Both the position numbers and the translations under genes were made by a program. This document shows, one piece after another, positions 18,547 through 26,652 of a stretch of DNA of 58,439 nucleotides. Source of the DNA: Ruminococcus sp. YRD2003 (lineage in GTDB: Bacteria; Bacillota; Clostridia; Oscillospirales; Ruminococcaceae); contig FNZT01000010.1 of assembly GCA_900109435.1 (NCBI GenBank), positions 135,188 to 193,626 of the forward strand, in the 5' to 3' direction. Each line of letters opens with the position of its first letter. The first letter of the stretch is position 1. The notes beneath the pieces were generated by a model. It ran no database searches. It saw only the letters and a list, made by a program, of their open reading frames with translations, and was not told where the DNA came from.

Positions 18547-19334
18547 TACTGATTACCTCCTTCTCTCTTAGCGTCACGGTTGAAGTTTCTGCCGTTGCCG
18601 CCGCGTCTGTTGCCGTCACGTCTGTCATCACGGCGACGTCTGTCGTTTCCGCGGTCGTTCTTTCTCTCAACCTTTTCTCTCTGAGCAGCAGCCTTAGCAG
18701 CATCGCCCTTGAGAACTTCGCCCTTGTATATCCAAACCTTTACGCCGATCTTGCCGTATGTTGTATCAGCCTCAGCGAAACCGTAGTCGATATCAGCACG
18801 GATAGTCTGGAGCGGGATAGTACCCTCGTGGTAGCTCTCGCTTCTTGCGATCTCGGCACCGGCAAGTCTGCCTGAAACCTTGACCTTGATACCCTTCGCG
18901 CCGAGACGCATTGTTCTGCCGATAGACTGCTTCATAGCTCTTCTGAAAGAAACGCGGTTCTCGAGGTCGAGAGCGATCTTCTCGGCAACGAGTGTAGCAT
19001 CCATATCGGGCTGCTTAACTTCGATGATGTTCACGAATACCTGCTTCTTCATCATCTTTTCGAGCTGTACTCTGAGCTTCTCTATTTCAGCGCCCTGTCT
19101 GCCGATAACGATACCGGGCTTAGCGCAGTGGATGTGGATCCTCACCTTATCGTTGAAGCGCTCGATCTCAATTCTGGGAACACCAGCAGCATATAAGCTC
19201 TTCTTAATGAAATTACGAACGTTGTAGTCCTCAACGAGAGTGTCGCCGAAGTGTGCCTTATCGGCATACCAGCGTGAATCCCAATCCTTAATAACGCCGA
19301 CACGGAGTCCGTGCGGATTAACTTTCTGTCCCAT
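18546..19334 (-). CDS. rpsC: 30S ribosomal protein S3 with long Arg/Asn-rich tail
   Basis: 262 residues; typical bacterial S3 is about 210-230. N-terminal KH domain ([20 protein letters not shown]) and C-terminal S3 domain are intact. After the usual end comes a tail of about 40 residues rich in Arg, Asp, Asn and Gly (for example [19 protein letters not shown]), probably disordered and RNA-binding. Start [13 protein letters not shown] with AGGAGG upstream. Confidence 0.97.
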   Translation of the reverse strand: MGQKVNPHGLRVGVIKDWDSRWYADKAHFGDTLVEDYNVRNFIKKSLYAAGVPRIEIERFNDKVRIHIHCAKPGIVIGRQGAEIEKLRVQLEKMMKKQVFVNIIEVKQPDMDATLVAEKIALDLENRVSFRRAMKQSIGRTMRLGAKGIKVKVSGRLAGAEIARSESYHEGTIPLQTIRADIDYGFAEADTTYGKIGVKVWIYKGEVLKGDAAKAAAQREKVERKNDRGNDRRRRDDRRDGNRRGGNGRNFNRDAKREGGNQ

Positions 19335-19352
19335 AATCAGACCTCCTTGGGA

Positions 19353-19691
19353 TTATTCTTTTTCTTTAAGAACAACTGTTATATGTGATGTTCTCTTTAA
19401 AATTCTGTATGCTCTACCCTGTGCTCTGGGCATGATCCTCTTCATTATAGGACCGGGTGTAACGAAGCACTCTGCAACATAGAGGTTATCGCCGTCCATG
19501 CTGAAGTTGTTCACACCGTTTGCCTGAGCAGACTTTACAAGCTTTGAAACGATAGGACTTGCAGCCTTAGGAGTAAGATCTAAAGTAGCCAGTGCGATGT
19601 CAACCGGCTTGTTTCTGATGAGATCGAGAACGATCTGCACCTTTCTGGGTGATATACGAGCATTTCTTAAATAAGCTCTTGCTTCCATCAT
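19353..19691 (-). CDS. rplV: 50S ribosomal protein L22
   Basis: 112 residues. Lines the exit tunnel; [20 protein letters not shown] and [20 protein letters not shown] are diagnostic. Two adjacent ATG codons follow GGAGGAG, so the first residue could be either Met. Confidence 0.97.
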   Translation of the reverse strand: MMEARAYLRNARISPRKVQIVLDLIRNKPVDIALATLDLTPKAASPIVSKLVKSAQANGVNNFSMDGDNLYVAECFVTPGPIMKRIMPRAQGRAYRILKRTSHITVVLKEKE

Positions 19692-19708
19692 TCAGCTCCT
19701 CCTTTCGC

Positions 19709-19993
19709 TTACTTCTTACCGTTGTTGGATGTCTTGGAGCCTGCGTGGCCCTTGTATGTTCTTGTAGGTGCGAACTCGCCGAGCTTGTGACCTACCATAT
19801 CCTCTGTTACATAAACCGGAACGTGCTTGCGACCGTCATGAACAGCGAATGTGTGACCTACGAAGTCAGGGAAAATCGTGGAAGAACGGCTCCATGTCTT
19901 GAGAACCTTCTTCTCGCCTGCCTCATTCATTGCAACGACCCTCTTCAGGAGAACTTCCTGGACATAAGGTCCCTTTTTGATACTTCTACTCAT
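19709..19993 (-). CDS. rpsS: 30S ribosomal protein S19
   Basis: 94 residues. [19 protein letters not shown] and [18 protein letters not shown] are conserved. Located in the small-subunit head. AGGAGG-like site precedes the ATG at 19993. Confidence 0.98.
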   Translation of the reverse strand: MSRSIKKGPYVQEVLLKRVVAMNEAGEKKVLKTWSRSSTIFPDFVGHTFAVHDGRKHVPVYVTEDMVGHKLGEFAPTRTYKGHAGSKTSNNGKK

Positions 19994-20015
19994 TTATCAA
20001 GTTCCTCCTTTCAGA

Positions 20016-20849
20016 TTACTTGCCGTTGCGGCGCTTTACGATGAACTTATCTGTTCTGTGGTGCTTCTTGCGTGTCTTATAGCCGAGAGCGGGCTTGCCC
20101 CAAGGGGTAACAGGTCCGGGACGGCCGACAGGTGACTTACCCTCACCACCGCCGTGCGGGTGATCGCAGGGGTTCATAACAGAACCGCGGACTGTAGGTC
20201 TCCAGCCCATGTTTCTTACACGACCGGCCTTACCGTAGTTTACGTTCTCGTGGTCGATGTTGGAAACCTGGCCGACAGCAGCCTTGCAGCCTATCGGAAC
20301 TTTTCTCATCTCGCCGGAGGGAAGTCTGATAAGAGCATATCCGCCCTCCTTGCCCATGAGCTGAGCCTGGTTGCCTGCGCTTCTAACGAGCTGAGCGCCC
20401 TTGCCGGGGTAAAGCTCGATAGCGTGGATGAATGTACCAACAGGGATGTCCTCGAGCTTGAGAGCGTTGCCGGGCTTGATATCAGCCTCGGGGCCGGACT
20501 CTACCTTGTCGCCAACCTTCAGACCGTTGGGAGCGAGGATGTATCTCTTCTCGCCGTCCTCATACTGAACGAGAGCGATGAAAGCGCTTCTGTTGGGATC
20601 GTACTCAAGAGTCTGAACAACAGCGATCATGTTGTCCTTGTCACGCTTGAAATCTATAACGCGGTACTTTCTTCTGTTACCGCCGCCTCTGTGGCGAACT
20701 GTGATTCTGCCGTAGCTATTTCTTCCCGACTTCTTCTTCATAGGCTCGAGAAGGCTCTTCTCGGGCTCTACCTTAGAGAGTACCGAATAATCGGTAACAG
20801 TCATCTGACGTCTGGAAGGAGTAGTAGGCTTGTAGGTTTTAATAGCCAT
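20016..20849 (-). CDS. rplB: 50S ribosomal protein L2
   Basis: 277 residues. Peptidyl-transferase-centre assembly protein. [20 protein letters not shown], the conserved His-bearing [20 protein letters not shown] loop and the ending [10 protein letters not shown] identify it. Start [18 protein letters not shown] with AAAGGAG upstream. Confidence 0.98.
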   Translation of the reverse strand: MAIKTYKPTTPSRRQMTVTDYSVLSKVEPEKSLLEPMKKKSGRNSYGRITVRHRGGGNRRKYRVIDFKRDKDNMIAVVQTLEYDPNRSAFIALVQYEDGEKRYILAPNGLKVGDKVESGPEADIKPGNALKLEDIPVGTFIHAIELYPGKGAQLVRSAGNQAQLMGKEGGYALIRLPSGEMRKVPIGCKAAVGQVSNIDHENVNYGKAGRVRNMGWRPTVRGSVMNPCDHPHGGGEGKSPVGRPGPVTPWGKPALGYKTRKKHHRTDKFIVKRRNGK

Positions 20850-20927
20850 TTCAATTTTCTCCTTTAATGCGTTTTCGCGGGAGCATTACTCCCATACTTG
20901 TTCTTCCTTATTAAAAGGTATCAACTA

Positions 20928-21221
20928 TTAATACATACCCTCGAAGAACTCGATAGCCTTTGAATCCTCGGTAAGAGTAACGATAGCCTTCTTCCAAGAA
21001 GCAGTCATACCCTCATATCTGCCGAGGCGCTTAGCCTTGCCGCTCACGTTCATTGTGGTGACCTTGTCGACCTCAACGCCGAAGAGCTTCTCAACAGCCT
21101 TCTTTATCTCGGGCTTAGTAGCGTCCTTAGCTACTTTAAAGGTGTACTTTCCTGCCTGAAGACCGTCCATAGACTTCTCAGTGATAACGGGCTTGAGGAT
21201 GATATCCTGTGCTGTTTTCAT
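20928..21221 (-). CDS. rplW: 50S ribosomal protein L23
   Basis: 97 residues. Exit-tunnel docking site for trigger factor and [23 protein letters not shown] and [20 protein letters not shown] are typical. The ATG overlaps the rplD stop by one base. A 78-bp gap without features separates it from rplB. Confidence 0.97.
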   Translation of the reverse strand: MKTAQDIILKPVITEKSMDGLQAGKYTFKVAKDATKPEIKKAVEKLFGVEVDKVTTMNVSGKAKRLGRYEGMTASWKKAIVTLTEDSKAIEFFEGMY

Positions 21222-21844
21222 TATGCGTACACCTCCTCTATCTTTCCTACGGCATTCTTAACAACGATGAACTTGTCATAGTTGAGGATGTCGTATACGT
21301 TAAGGGTGTTTACAGCAGCTGTCTTAACACCGGGGATGTTAGCAGCGCTCTTTATAACCTTTGCGTCAGCCTCAGCAGTAACGATGAGAGCCTTGCCCTC
21401 AACGCCGAGAGCCTTGAGCATATCAGCGATAGTCTTTGTCTTGTAGCTGTCGAGAGCGAGAGCATCAAGAACTATCATATTGTTATCGAGCACCTTAGTG
21501 GAAAGAGCAGACTTCATAGCAAGTCTTCTTACTTTCTTATTGAGTGCGTATCTGTAATCTCTGGGCTTGGGACCAAGAGCAACGCCGCCGTGGTACCACT
21601 GAGGAGCACGTGTCGAGCCCTGTCTTGCATGACCTGTACCCTTCTGTCTCCAGGGCTTTCTGCCGCCGCCGCTTACTTCGGTTCTTGTAAGAGTGGACTG
21701 TGTGCCCTGTCTCTGGTTAGCGAGGTAGTTTACAACCATTGCGTGCATAACAGCTTCGTTGGGAGTGATACCGAAGATCTCGTCGTTGAGCTCTGTCTCG
21801 GATACCTGCTTGCCGGCCATATCAAATACTGAAATTGTAGACAT
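21221..21844 (-). CDS. rplD: 50S ribosomal protein L4
   Basis: 207 residues. Tunnel protein; [20 protein letters not shown] and the downstream [19 protein letters not shown] loop are diagnostic. In Gammaproteobacteria L4 represses its own S10 operon at the leader; whether it acts on the leader seen here is unknown. AGGAGG precedes the ATG. Confidence 0.98.
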   Translation of the reverse strand: MSTISVFDMAGKQVSETELNDEIFGITPNEAVMHAMVVNYLANQRQGTQSTLTRTEVSGGGRKPWRQKGTGHARQGSTRAPQWYHGGVALGPKPRDYRYALNKKVRRLAMKSALSTKVLDNNMIVLDALALDSYKTKTIADMLKALGVEGKALIVTAEADAKVIKSAANIPGVKTAAVNTLNVYDILNYDKFIVVKNAVGKIEEVYA

Positions 21845-21861
21845 TAACGTTTCCTCCTTCC

Positions 21862-22494
21862 TTAAGCCTTAACGCTGTCAACGATATATACGATTCCGCC
21901 CTTAGGACCGGGAACTGCACCCTTGATAGCGATGAGATTGTTTTCTGCGTCTATCTTAACGATCTCGAGGTTCTGAACAGTCACCTGCTCTGCGCCCATG
22001 TGACCTGCCATGCCCTTGCCCTTGTAGATACGGGAAGGAGACGAGCAAGCGCCCATGGAACCTGCCTGTCTGTGAACAGGGCCTGTACCGTGAGTTTCCT
22101 TGAGTCTGTGCTGATTGTGACGCTTTATAGCGCCTGCGAAGCCCTTACCCTTGCTTGTGCCGATGACGTCGATAGCGTCACCCACAGCAAATGTGTCAGC
22201 CTTAACGATGTCGCCCACATTGAGAGCGTCACAGTCATCGAGTCTGAACTCCTTGAGGTTCTTCTTGCAAGCAACGTCAGCCTTATCGAAGTGGCCCTTC
22301 ATAGGCTTGTTTACTCTCTGTACCTTTACGTCGCCGTAGCCGAGCTGAAGTGCAGCGTAGCCGTCATTCTCAACGGTCTTCTTCTGTACCACAACGCAGG
22401 GACCGGCTTCAACTACTGTTACAGGAATCACTTTTCCTGCTTCGTCGAAGATCTGAGTCATACCGATCTTCTTGCCGATAATGCCTTTCTGCAT
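21862..22494 (-). CDS. rplC: 50S ribosomal protein L3
   Basis: 210 residues. [20 protein letters not shown] and the conserved loop [20 protein letters not shown] identify it. One of the first assembly proteins of the large subunit. AGGAGG precedes the ATG. A 108-bp gap to rpsJ contains a GTTGAC/GTCAAC hairpin. Confidence 0.98.
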   Translation of the reverse strand: MQKGIIGKKIGMTQIFDEAGKVIPVTVVEAGPCVVVQKKTVENDGYAALQLGYGDVKVQRVNKPMKGHFDKADVACKKNLKEFRLDDCDALNVGDIVKADTFAVGDAIDVIGTSKGKGFAGAIKRHNQHRLKETHGTGPVHRQAGSMGACSSPSRIYKGKGMAGHMGAEQVTVQNLEIVKIDAENNLIAIKGAVPGPKGGIVYIVDSVKA

Positions 22495-22602
22495 ATCATT
22501 TTCCTCCTGTTAGGTTATTGGTTGACGAAGGTCGTCAACATGACCGGCGGACTACCGCCATACCGCTTCCCGAGCGGCGATTTCAAGCGTAATATCGGTC
22601 AA

Positions 22603-22917
22603 TTACTTGACTTCCATAACAACGTCTACGCCTGCGGGGATCTCGAGCTTCTCGAAAGCAGCTGATGTCTTGTCTGTGGGACGGAGAACATCGATAAGTC
22701 TCTTGTGAGTTCTCATCTCGAACTGCTCGCGGCTGTCCTTGTACTTGTGTACAGCGCGAAGGATAGTAACAACTTCCTTATCTGTGGGGAGCGGGATAGG
22801 ACCCGAAACTCTCGCACCGCTTCTCTTAGCCGCCTCAACGATCTTAGCTGCAGCGATGTCTACTGTAGCGTGATCGTAGCCCTTGATCTTGAATCTGATC
22901 TTTTCGTTGACTGCCAT
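22603..22917 (-). CDS. rpsJ: 30S ribosomal protein S10
   Basis: 104 residues, first gene of the superoperon. [20 protein letters not shown] and [20 protein letters not shown] are conserved. I chose the ATG at 22917 because AAGGAGG lies 7 nt upstream and S10 normally starts here; the same frame stays open for 65 more codons upstream through the leader terminator, which is probably chance or a leader peptide. Confidence 0.97.
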   Translation of the reverse strand: MAVNEKIRFKIKGYDHATVDIAAAKIVEAAKRSGARVSGPIPLPTDKEVVTILRAVHKYKDSREQFEMRTHKRLIDVLRPTDKTSAAFEKLEIPAGVDVVMEVK

Positions 22918-22995
22918 GATTTCGCCTCCTTGAAAAATTTTGGGGACGCTTCTTGGGATACACACGTTTCCGTGTGTTTCATGCTTGACCGTATT

Positions 22996-23027
22996 AAAAA
23001 AGCTCGAAAAATCGTTATTTTCCGAGC
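22996..23027 (-). terminator. Intrinsic terminator in the S10 leader (candidate attenuator)
   Basis: On the - strand, GCTCG-GAAAA / TTTTT-CGAGC forms a hairpin (23027-23002) followed directly by TTTTTT (23001-22996). It lies downstream of the operon promoter and 79 bp before rpsJ, so transcription of about 30 genes must pass it. Confidence 0.75.
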
Positions 23028-23032
23028 CGCGT

Positions 23033-23143
23033 TCAGACATATTGAGACACAAAGTGAGCATAGCAAGCGCATACGCAAGCTGCGCCTGATGCATAACACG
23101 AACTGTGTTCATTATCCCATTCGCCCGGTTTAAAATCGGACAT
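23033..23143 (-). other. Possible leader-peptide frame upstream of rpsJ
   Basis: A 36-codon frame starts ATG at 23143 and ends TGA at 23033, 5 nt before the leader terminator stem. It begins [15 protein letters not shown] and has four Cys codons (TGT, TGC, TGC, TGC) near its end. GGAG lies only one base before the ATG, so translation is doubtful. Recorded because a leader frame ending at a terminator is the classical attenuator layout. Confidence 0.3.
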
Positions 23144-23241
23144 ACTCCACGGAAATTCCCTGTCAGACCGACAGCAACCTTCCGCTTCCTCGCATATCTT
23201 TTTGCAGTCGCGCACGGATCAGGGTGCGCTCAACAATGACA

Positions 23242-23270
23242 ATTATACCATATATTGAGGGCAAATGCAA
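23242..23270 (-). promoter_or_regulatory. Promoter of the S10-spc-alpha superoperon
   Basis: Read on the - strand: TTGCAT (23270-23265), 17-bp spacer ending TGG, TATAAT (23247-23242), giving an extended -10. The expected start near 23235 gives a leader of about 320 nt. Confidence 0.75.
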
Positions 23271-23348
23271 GCATTGGCAAAATTTTGCCTGTAGAACTTT
23301 ACAGATAATTCCGTCAAAATTTTGTGAGATTGTCACAACGAGCGCTTT

Positions 23349-23440
23349 GTAGGGGGCGATGCCCACATCGCCCCGCAAATCAAACGAACAATTAACATAA
23401 TGTAGGGACACGCATTGTAGGGGCGCATTCCGTGCGCCCG
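23349..23440. repeat. GTAGGGG palindromic repeats, including an unfilled copy
   Basis: Half-copies at 23349-23375 (GGGCGATG/CATCGCCC), 23403 (short) and 23417-23440. The 24-bp copy at 23417-23440 is the uninterrupted form of the repeat that carries a 57-bp insertion at 33695 and 55128. Confidence 0.7.
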
Positions 23441-23463
23441 AATAAAAAGGCGTTGTCATCGCG

Positions 23464-23779
23464 CGCGGAATAATTCCGCGGGCATATCAATTGTGAACTG
23501 CCACAAGGGGACGCCCTCTCTTGCAGGGCGTCCCCAGCAACAGAGTTGCATATAGCTGCGAAAGCCAAATCAAAGATTTGGTACGCAGCTTATCTCGAAA
23601 AACAGTCCGCCGGACTGTTTTTCGATTCATCCCCTTGCGGAGCGCGCTTTGGTGTGGGACGCCGTCCCACACCCTGCTGGGGCGCTGCCCCAGACCCTGC
23701 CAAAGGGACGCAGCCCCTTTGGAATCCCAATGTTCGCGCCATACCTTGTCAAAATCGGCAGATACCTCCGCGCAGCATA
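23464..23779. repeat. Hairpin-dense intergenic repeat region
   Basis: No gene is supported. Perfect hairpins follow one another: CGCGGAAT/ATTCCGCG (23464-23480), GGGGACGCCCT/AGGGCGTCCCC (23507-23535), CCAAATC/GATTTGG inside a third copy of the 57-bp element (about 23540-23593), a 14-bp CGAAAAACAGTCCG/CGGACTGTTTTTCG stem (23596-23624), and GTGTGGGAC/GTCCCACAC (about 23652-23672). The block 23675-23779 (TGCTGGGGC...CTGCCCCAGACCC...GCGCCATA) recurs at 43703-43804. Confidence 0.65.
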
Positions 23780-23784
23780 ACTAC

Positions 23785-23809
23785 AAAAGAGGCGGGATAT
23801 CCCGCCTCT
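23785..23809 (-). terminator. Terminator of the M23 peptidase gene
   Basis: AGAGGCGGGATATCCCGCCTCT is a perfect palindrome followed on the - strand by TTTT, 9 bp after the stop of the peptidase gene. Confidence 0.8.
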
Positions 23810-23817
23810 CTGCAAAA

Positions 23818-25548
23818 TCAGTCCTTCTCCTCGTCGCGTTTTTTCTTTTCCTCAGCCATATTCTCGGTATTGAGGAAGGAGGCGGGGTCATAGCAGATAC
23901 CCTGATAGCGGACCTCGAAGTGGCAGTGGTCGCCGAAGGAGTTGCCCGTATTGCCGACGAAGCCTATGAGCTGCCCCTTCTGTACGTACTCGCCCTCGAC
24001 CGCATAAACGGATATCATGTGACCGTAAACGGTGGCATAGCCGCCTGGGTGCTCGATCATAACGACATTTCCGTAACCGCCCGAGTTCCAGCCCGCCGAC
24101 ACTACCTCACCCTCCTCGGCAGCGTATATCTCCGTACCCTCGGGAGCAGCGATATCAAGGCCCTTATGGTTACGGTCACTGATGAAGGTATCGCTTACCC
24201 AGCCGCCGTCGAGCGGCCAGCCGAACTCTCCCGTGCCCGTGAGGGGCTGACCGAAGAAGCAGGTATCGGGGTTATCAGGCATAGCGGAGTAAGTACCGTA
24301 GCCGATGACCTCCATGACGGGGTTTTTAGTGATATTATTGCTGATGACCTTGCGCGACGCTTCGATGCCGTCGATATAGGTTATCTCCACCTTGCTCTCT
24401 TTTTCGCCGCGCTCGCCCTTTGTCAGGGTAGCAACGACGCCGACATTGAGCGCACTTGTCTCGACCTCAACGGTCTCATACTCGAGGAAGGAGAGCGTGT
24501 CCATTTCGCGGACATACTGAATTGGCAGGTAGCTCTCGGTCTGAATGACATTTATCATCTGACCGTCTCTGAGCTCAACGCCGATATCGGGATTAAGCTC
24601 ATTTATCTTCTCGAGCTCCATACCGTACTTCTGTGCGACGGTGACGATATTATCGCCCGCCTGAGCGACATAGACGCGTTTTTTCTCCTTTGCGGAGGTA
24701 AGCTGAGCGATGGTCTCGTCCTCCGATTTTACACTGTTTCGGAGGTAAATACCCTTTGTATACTCTATTTTATTGACGTAGGAAACGTCCCTGACGGTGC
24801 CTTTTACATCGTAGTTGAGGAGCCTGTCCTCGAGCGCATCCTCGACAGCCTTCTTGTTGCTGACAGCTCCGACGAAAGAGCCGTCGATGTAGATACCGTA
24901 AGCCTCGGTGAGGTCCTCATCGGAAGCTTCGAGCATCTTGTCCGCGAGCTGACCCGCGGTAATGAACTTGTCGTCATCGGATATAACGCGGAGCGAGAGC
25001 TTTGCGGACATATCAAGAGCCTCACCGTTATCGGAGTAAGCGACTCTCTGCTTGACATCGCGCGCGGCGGAATCGAAGTCGGACTCTGCTGAGATAATGC
25101 CTATCTCATGCCCGTTGTACTCGACAGCAATACCGTATTCGAGACCCGAGCCGAAGCGCACGACCCCCACAAGGAAGGCGATGCAGAGTATCGGGAGCGT
25201 GTAGTTGAAGGCAGTGTAGATGACGCCGTTCTCGCCGAAGAAGAAGGAGCCGACGAAGTTGACGAGCGCGGTGATGTACTCGCGTTTGCCCTCTTTTTTA
25301 GCTTTGCGCACCTTTCGTGTGAGCTCGTTCGAGAGCTTGACACGGCTTCGGAATGACTCGGTAAACTCTCTCCAGAGCCATAAAATACCGCCGCCAACAG
25401 CCTTTAACATGTCCCGAAGCTCGGCGGCGATGAAGCAGAGGGTCTTTATCACGGCGAGCAGTATAGCCGCAATGAACTTGAAAGTGCAGTGAGCGGCGCG
25501 GACAAAAAGGCTTGTCACAGCGTCGGCTGCGTTATGGAAAATGCCCAA
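23818..25548 (-). CDS. Membrane-anchored LysM/G5/M23 cell-wall peptidase
   Basis: 576 residues. Membrane segments at about 21-43 and 114-132 are followed by an extracellular region: unassigned domain (140-290), LysM peptidoglycan-binding motif (292-337), G5-like domain (about 340-417) and a lysostaphin-type M23 peptidase (about 440-560). Zinc ligands His461 and Asp465 (NHKGLD) and His543 (HCH), with His510 and His541 as catalytic residues, are all present. It should cleave peptidoglycan cross-bridges or act as an activator in growth or division. The start is TTG at 25548, with GGAGAGGAG 9 nt upstream. It is monocistronic with its own terminator. Confidence 0.9.
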   Translation of the reverse strand: MGIFHNAADAVTSLFVRAAHCTFKFIAAILLAVIKTLCFIAAELRDMLKAVGGGILWLWREFTESFRSRVKLSNELTRKVRKAKKEGKREYITALVNFVGSFFFGENGVIYTAFNYTLPILCIAFLVGVVRFGSGLEYGIAVEYNGHEIGIISAESDFDSAARDVKQRVAYSDNGEALDMSAKLSLRVISDDDKFITAGQLADKMLEASDEDLTEAYGIYIDGSFVGAVSNKKAVEDALEDRLLNYDVKGTVRDVSYVNKIEYTKGIYLRNSVKSEDETIAQLTSAKEKKRVYVAQAGDNIVTVAQKYGMELEKINELNPDIGVELRDGQMINVIQTESYLPIQYVREMDTLSFLEYETVEVETSALNVGVVATLTKGERGEKESKVEITYIDGIEASRKVISNNITKNPVMEVIGYGTYSAMPDNPDTCFFGQPLTGTGEFGWPLDGGWVSDTFISDRNHKGLDIAAPEGTEIYAAEEGEVVSAGWNSGGYGNVVMIEHPGGYATVYGHMISVYAVEGEYVQKGQLIGFVGNTGNSFGDHCHFEVRYQGICYDPASFLNTENMAEEKKKRDEEKD

Positions 25549-25627
25549 AAAGCGATACTCCTCTCCATAGTTTTAATGTCAGCTCGTCCATTTTGCCCTT
25601 CAGTTCAGACCGAGCCTGACGCCAATA

Positions 25628-25656
25628 AATGCAAATCGAAAATTTGCAATTTTTTT
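25628..25656 (+). other. Terminator-like hairpin, + strand
   Basis: TGCAAAT (25630-25636) / ATTTGCA (25642-25648) with loop CGAAA, followed by seven T. No + strand gene ends here, so it may mark a lost gene or an RNA. Confidence 0.45.
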
Positions 25657-25668
25657 AACAATCAGCGT

Positions 25669-25976
25669 TCCCGAGCGAAGTTCGGGTCAGCAAATGCCTA
25701 AAAGCGGTTATTGAAGACACATTATATCAATGTCTGCTCAACAACTAAAAATTGGCATCATATAGCTTTTTAAAGCCGATTTTTAGTTGTCATGGTGCAA
25801 GAAAAACAAGGATATTGATATTTTCTTGCACTTTGTTTTGCCCTTCGTGGCAAAAAGAGCTTGACCTCAATTAATGCGGCGCGCAAATTCCAAATATTGT
25901 AAAGAATTTGCGCTCTCCGAACGAAGTTCGGGGCAATAACCGCCTAAAAGCGGTTATTGGAGACACATTATATTAT
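25669..25976. repeat. Directly repeated 60-bp block flanking an array of hairpins
   Basis: No gene is supported between 25549 and 26652. Two copies of a block of about 60 bp (CGAAGTTCGGG...GCCTAAAAGCGGTTATTG.AGACACATTATAT) lie at 25669-25729 and 25915-25976. Between them are four perfect hairpins: ACAACTAAAAAT/ATTTTTAGTTGT (25741-25790), GTGCAAGAAAA/TTTTCTTGCAC (25795-25831), TTTTGCC/GGCAAAA (25836-25855) and GCGCAAATTC/GAATTTGCGC (25881-25913). The second block itself contains CCGAAC/GTTCGG and CAATAACCGC/GCGGTTATTG. Confidence 0.65.
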
Positions 25977-26069
25977 AGCTTATTCTTGGAAAAAAACAAC
26001 GGGAAAAGGGCTCGAAAAAAGTCATCAGGCGGGAATTTTGTAGGTCTGCACAAAAATCAGGCTGTATTT

Positions 26070-26245
26070 AGGGCAATACCGCACAAAGCTTGTGCTGGAG
26101 ATGCGCCGACAGATTTTTCGTCAGATTGTATAGAAATTCCACAGGCATACTGACGTATGTCAAGGAATTTCTGTGCATGATGACGGAAAATATGCAAGCA
26201 TATCCAGTACAAAGCATTCAGGCGGGCTTTGTGCGGTGTTGCCTT
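26070..26245. mobile_element. 176-bp MITE-like palindromic element
   Basis: Ends are inverted repeats matching at 18 of 20 bases: AGGGCAATACCGCACAAAGC at the left, and the complement of AAGGCAACACCGCACAAAGC at the right. Inside, TTGTGCTGGA/TCCAGTACAA, ATTTTTCGTCA/TGACGGAAAAT and AGAAATTCC/GGAATTTCT nest in order, so the whole element folds into one long imperfect hairpin. No coding frame. A 50-bp relative with the same ends lies at 50774. Confidence 0.65.
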
Positions 26246-26616
26246 AGCTAACTGTTTTACCGTCGTCTGTGCAAGTGCAGCAGCGACCCGCAGGAGCAGA
26301 TATCACCCGACCGCAAACAAGCACACATACCGAAAAATCGGCATCTGCGGGTGTTCAGCTTCCCGTGGACAGGCGCAGGGACACTTCCGCGCGTTGTCGG
26401 CTCCGCATAATTATTGCGGACAGACACGCGGGGCTGTCGCTGCAAGCTCAGGTTTTTCAGCCAACAGCAGAGCACAGTTTTGCGTCCGTTAAAGCGTATA
26501 TATTGTTTTATAAGTTGACGCGGTATGCTAAATCATTAATCTGATATACACGCTTATATACGCTGAAACTTAGCATTTTCTTGGATTTTTCCCTGTTTTT
26601 ACGTCCGAAAAACATT

Positions 26617-26632
26617 TGTTCCACGTGGAACA
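26617..26632. promoter_or_regulatory. parS-like ParB-binding site
   Basis: TGTTCCACGTGGAACA is a perfect 16-bp palindrome with the form of the bacterial chromosomal parS centromere site (TGTTNCACGTGNAACA-type). It is intergenic, 21 bp from the end of the pseudouridine synthase gene. No parA/parB gene is beside it. Confidence 0.75.
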
Positions 26633-26652
26633 TTCTGTCACGCGACCCTGTG

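Noticed and set aside
22918..23112. In-frame N-terminal extension of S10 by 65 codons
   Set aside because: The family start and a good ribosome-binding site are at 22917, and the extension would be translated through the leader terminator.
23349..23440. Possible CRISPR array among GTAGGGG repeats
   Set aside because: Spacing is irregular, repeats are palindromic with variable sequence, and there are no equal-length spacers or cas genes.
23521..25092. 523-codon open frame on the + strand opposite the M23 peptidase gene
   Set aside because: It is antisense to a gene with intact LysM and M23 motifs, has no ribosome-binding site, and begins inside hairpin repeats; it reflects codon bias of the real gene.
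25964..25976. TATAAT-like boxes on the - strand inside the duplicated block as the peptidase promoter
   Set aside because: No -35 box with acceptable spacing was found for either copy, so no promoter was called.
26229..26492. 87-codon + strand frame between the palindromic element and the parS-like site
   Set aside because: Composition is not protein-like, there is no ribosome-binding site, and it overlaps the inverted end of the 176-bp element.
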